NCBI GenBank assembly: GCA_902578775.1 | Contig: CACHEF010000001.1 | Span: forward strand, 171,250 to 235,249 | Length of the DNA: 64,000 bases | Direction: 5' to 3' | Origin: an uncultured Pelagibacteraceae bacterium | GTDB taxonomy: Bacteria; Pseudomonadota; Alphaproteobacteria; Pelagibacterales; Pelagibacteraceae | Shown: in pieces, positions 62,935 through 64,000 of the stretch | Layout of the letters: each line of letters starts with the position of its first letter | Position numbering within the stretch: the first letter of the stretch is position 1 | Made by a program: the position numbers and the translations under genes | The notes under the pieces: model-generated | What the model saw: the letters and a program-made list of their open reading frames with translations, nothing else | Told to the model about the DNA's origin: nothing | Databases searched by the model: none

Positions 62935-64000
62935 TGAAAAAAAAAATTTCTATATTTGGATCAACAGGATCGATTGGTGAAAATACTTTAAAAATTATAA
63001 AAAAAGATAAAAAAAATTTTGAGGTAAATTTACTTACAACAAATAAAAATATTAACAAAATTTATAAACAAGCAAAAGAATTTGAAGTTAAGAATATCAT
63101 AATTTCAGATTTTAATGCTTATGAAAAAGCTAAAATTCAATTTAGAAAATCAAAAATTAATTTTTACAACAATTATGATAATTTAAATAAGATTTTTAAA
63201 ACCAAAAATGATTTAGTAATGAGTTCAATCACAGGTTTAAATGGACTCTATCCTACATTGAAATCAATTAAATATACTAAGAAAATTTTAATTGCAAACA
63301 AAGAGTCAATCATTTGTGGATGGAATTTAATTAATAAAGAATTAAAAAAAAACAAAACTAAATTTATACCTGTTGATTCTGAGCATTTTTCAATTTGGTC
63401 ATTACTTCAAAGTTATAACTCCAATAATATTGAAAAAATTTATATTACAGCATCGGGGGGTCCTTTTCTTAAATTACCTAAGAAAAAATTTTCTAATATT
63501 TCAATTAAAAAAGCTCTTAGTCATCCTAATTGGAAAATGGGAAAAAAAATAACAATAGATTCCGCAACATTAATGAATAAAGTTTTTGAAGTTATAGAGG
63601 CAAAAAATATTTTTGATTTAAATTATAATAAGATTTCTATTTTAACCCATCCTAAATCTTATATACATGCGATCATCAAATTAAAAAATGGTTTGACAAA
63701 ATTACTTTGTCACGATCCAGACATGAAAATTCCAATTTACAACTCAATATATGAATTGAACTATAAACCAATCAACACACATAAATTGAATTTAAAAATT
63801 TTAAACAACCTCGAACTTAAAGAAGTTGATACAAAAAAATTTCCTTTAGTGAAATTATTAAATAAACTTCCCCATTATTCATCATTATTTGAAACTGTTT
63901 TGATTACAATAAATGATTATTTAGTTTTTAAATTTTTAGATAAGAAAATAAAATTCGAAAAATTAATTAATTTAACTAACAGCATTTCAAATTTTAAAGA
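62934..64000 (+). CDS. dxr: 1-deoxy-D-xylulose 5-phosphate reductoisomerase, truncated by the window edge
   Basis: This gene is not in the supplied track because it has no stop before the edge. The ATG at 62934 overlaps the cdsA stop by one base, and the frame stays open for about 355 codons to base 64000, close to the family length of about 390. KISIFGSTGSIGENTL is the NADPH motif, NKESIICGWN lies at about residue 122, and the metal and substrate sites appear as FIPVDSEHFSIW, TASGGPFL, and SHPNWKMGKKITIDSATLMNKVFEVIEA. It makes MEP for isoprenoid synthesis. Confidence 0.95.
   Translation, partial: MKKKISIFGSTGSIGENTLKIIKKDKKNFEVNLLTTNKNINKIYKQAKEFEVKNIIISDFNAYEKAKIQFRKSKINFYNNYDNLNKIFKTKNDLVMSSITGLNGLYPTLKSIKYTKKILIANKESIICGWNLINKELKKNKTKFIPVDSEHFSIWSLLQSYNSNNIEKIYITASGGPFLKLPKKKFSNISIKKALSHPNWKMGKKITIDSATLMNKVFEVIEAKNIFDLNYNKISILTHPKSYIHAIIKLKNGLTKLLCHDPDMKIPIYNSIYELNYKPINTHKLNLKILNNLELKEVDTKKFPLVKLLNKLPHYSSLFETVLITINDYLVFKFLDKKIKFEKLINLTNSISNFK

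Noticed and set aside
1-64000. CRISPR arrays, insertion sequences, prophage, integrase or attachment sites
   Set aside because: No regularly spaced repeats, transposase, integrase or terminal inverted repeats were noticed on reading either strand. Poly-A and poly-T runs are explained by base composition.

Overview
The window is very AT-rich, with genes packed end to end: most junctions are 0-30 bases or 4-base overlaps, and no gene-free stretch exceeds about 210 bases. Product content and gene order point to an alphaproteobacterium of the SAR11 clade (Candidatus Pelagibacter or a close relative). Signs include an aprM-aprB-aprA set, a complete nuoA-N run continuing into birA-coaX-rnj-DUF1467-proS-lolCD-dnaE, a short prolyl-tRNA synthetase without an editing insertion, and TRAP and NCS1 transporters. 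I see no rRNA, mobile element, phage gene, CRISPR array or recognisable transcription regulator.

Bases 1-4074 hold an MFS transporter, a pabB-pabA-pabC-like p-aminobenzoate operon and a HIT-family hydrolase. Bases 4093-25391 form the accessory part of the window, and its theme is organosulfonates and the sulfite they release. It contains AprMBA (sulfite to APS), a conserved-looking 116-aa protein, a TauE/SafE sulfite-exporter-like protein, a YeiH-type exporter transcribed with suyAB (sulfolactate to pyruvate plus sulfite), and xsc (sulfoacetaldehyde to acetyl phosphate plus sulfite). An FAD amine-oxidase-like protein follows xsc. Further on, a GMC alcohol dehydrogenase is divergent from a TRAP transporter, the layout expected for isethionate uptake and oxidation. 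My reading is a funnel: sulfonate import, oxidation to sulfoacetaldehyde or sulfolactate, C-S cleavage, and then sulfite disposal by oxidation or export. Substrates of the transporter and oxidoreductases are inferred from context. A sugar-nucleotide epimerase, TerC protein, M23 peptidase, two SDRs and an NCS1 permease are interspersed.

Bases 25388-29101 hold small and poorly known genes (DUF3047, YbgC thioesterase, family-5-like uracil-DNA glycosylase, histidine phosphatase, DUF1289), plus several short ORFs absent from the supplied track. Bases 29113-35343 hold tRNA-Leu followed directly by tig-clpP-clpX-lon, then tRNA-Val and tRNA-Asp.

Bases 35497-55838 encode all 14 subunits of respiratory complex I, then biotin ligase, type III pantothenate kinase, RNase J, DUF1467, ProRS and the LolCD lipoprotein exporter. 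Bases 55825-64000 hold dnaE, then rpsB (with a structured leader)-tsf-frr-uppS-cdsA-dxr. The dxr gene runs off the right edge. The usual pyrH is absent between tsf and frr.
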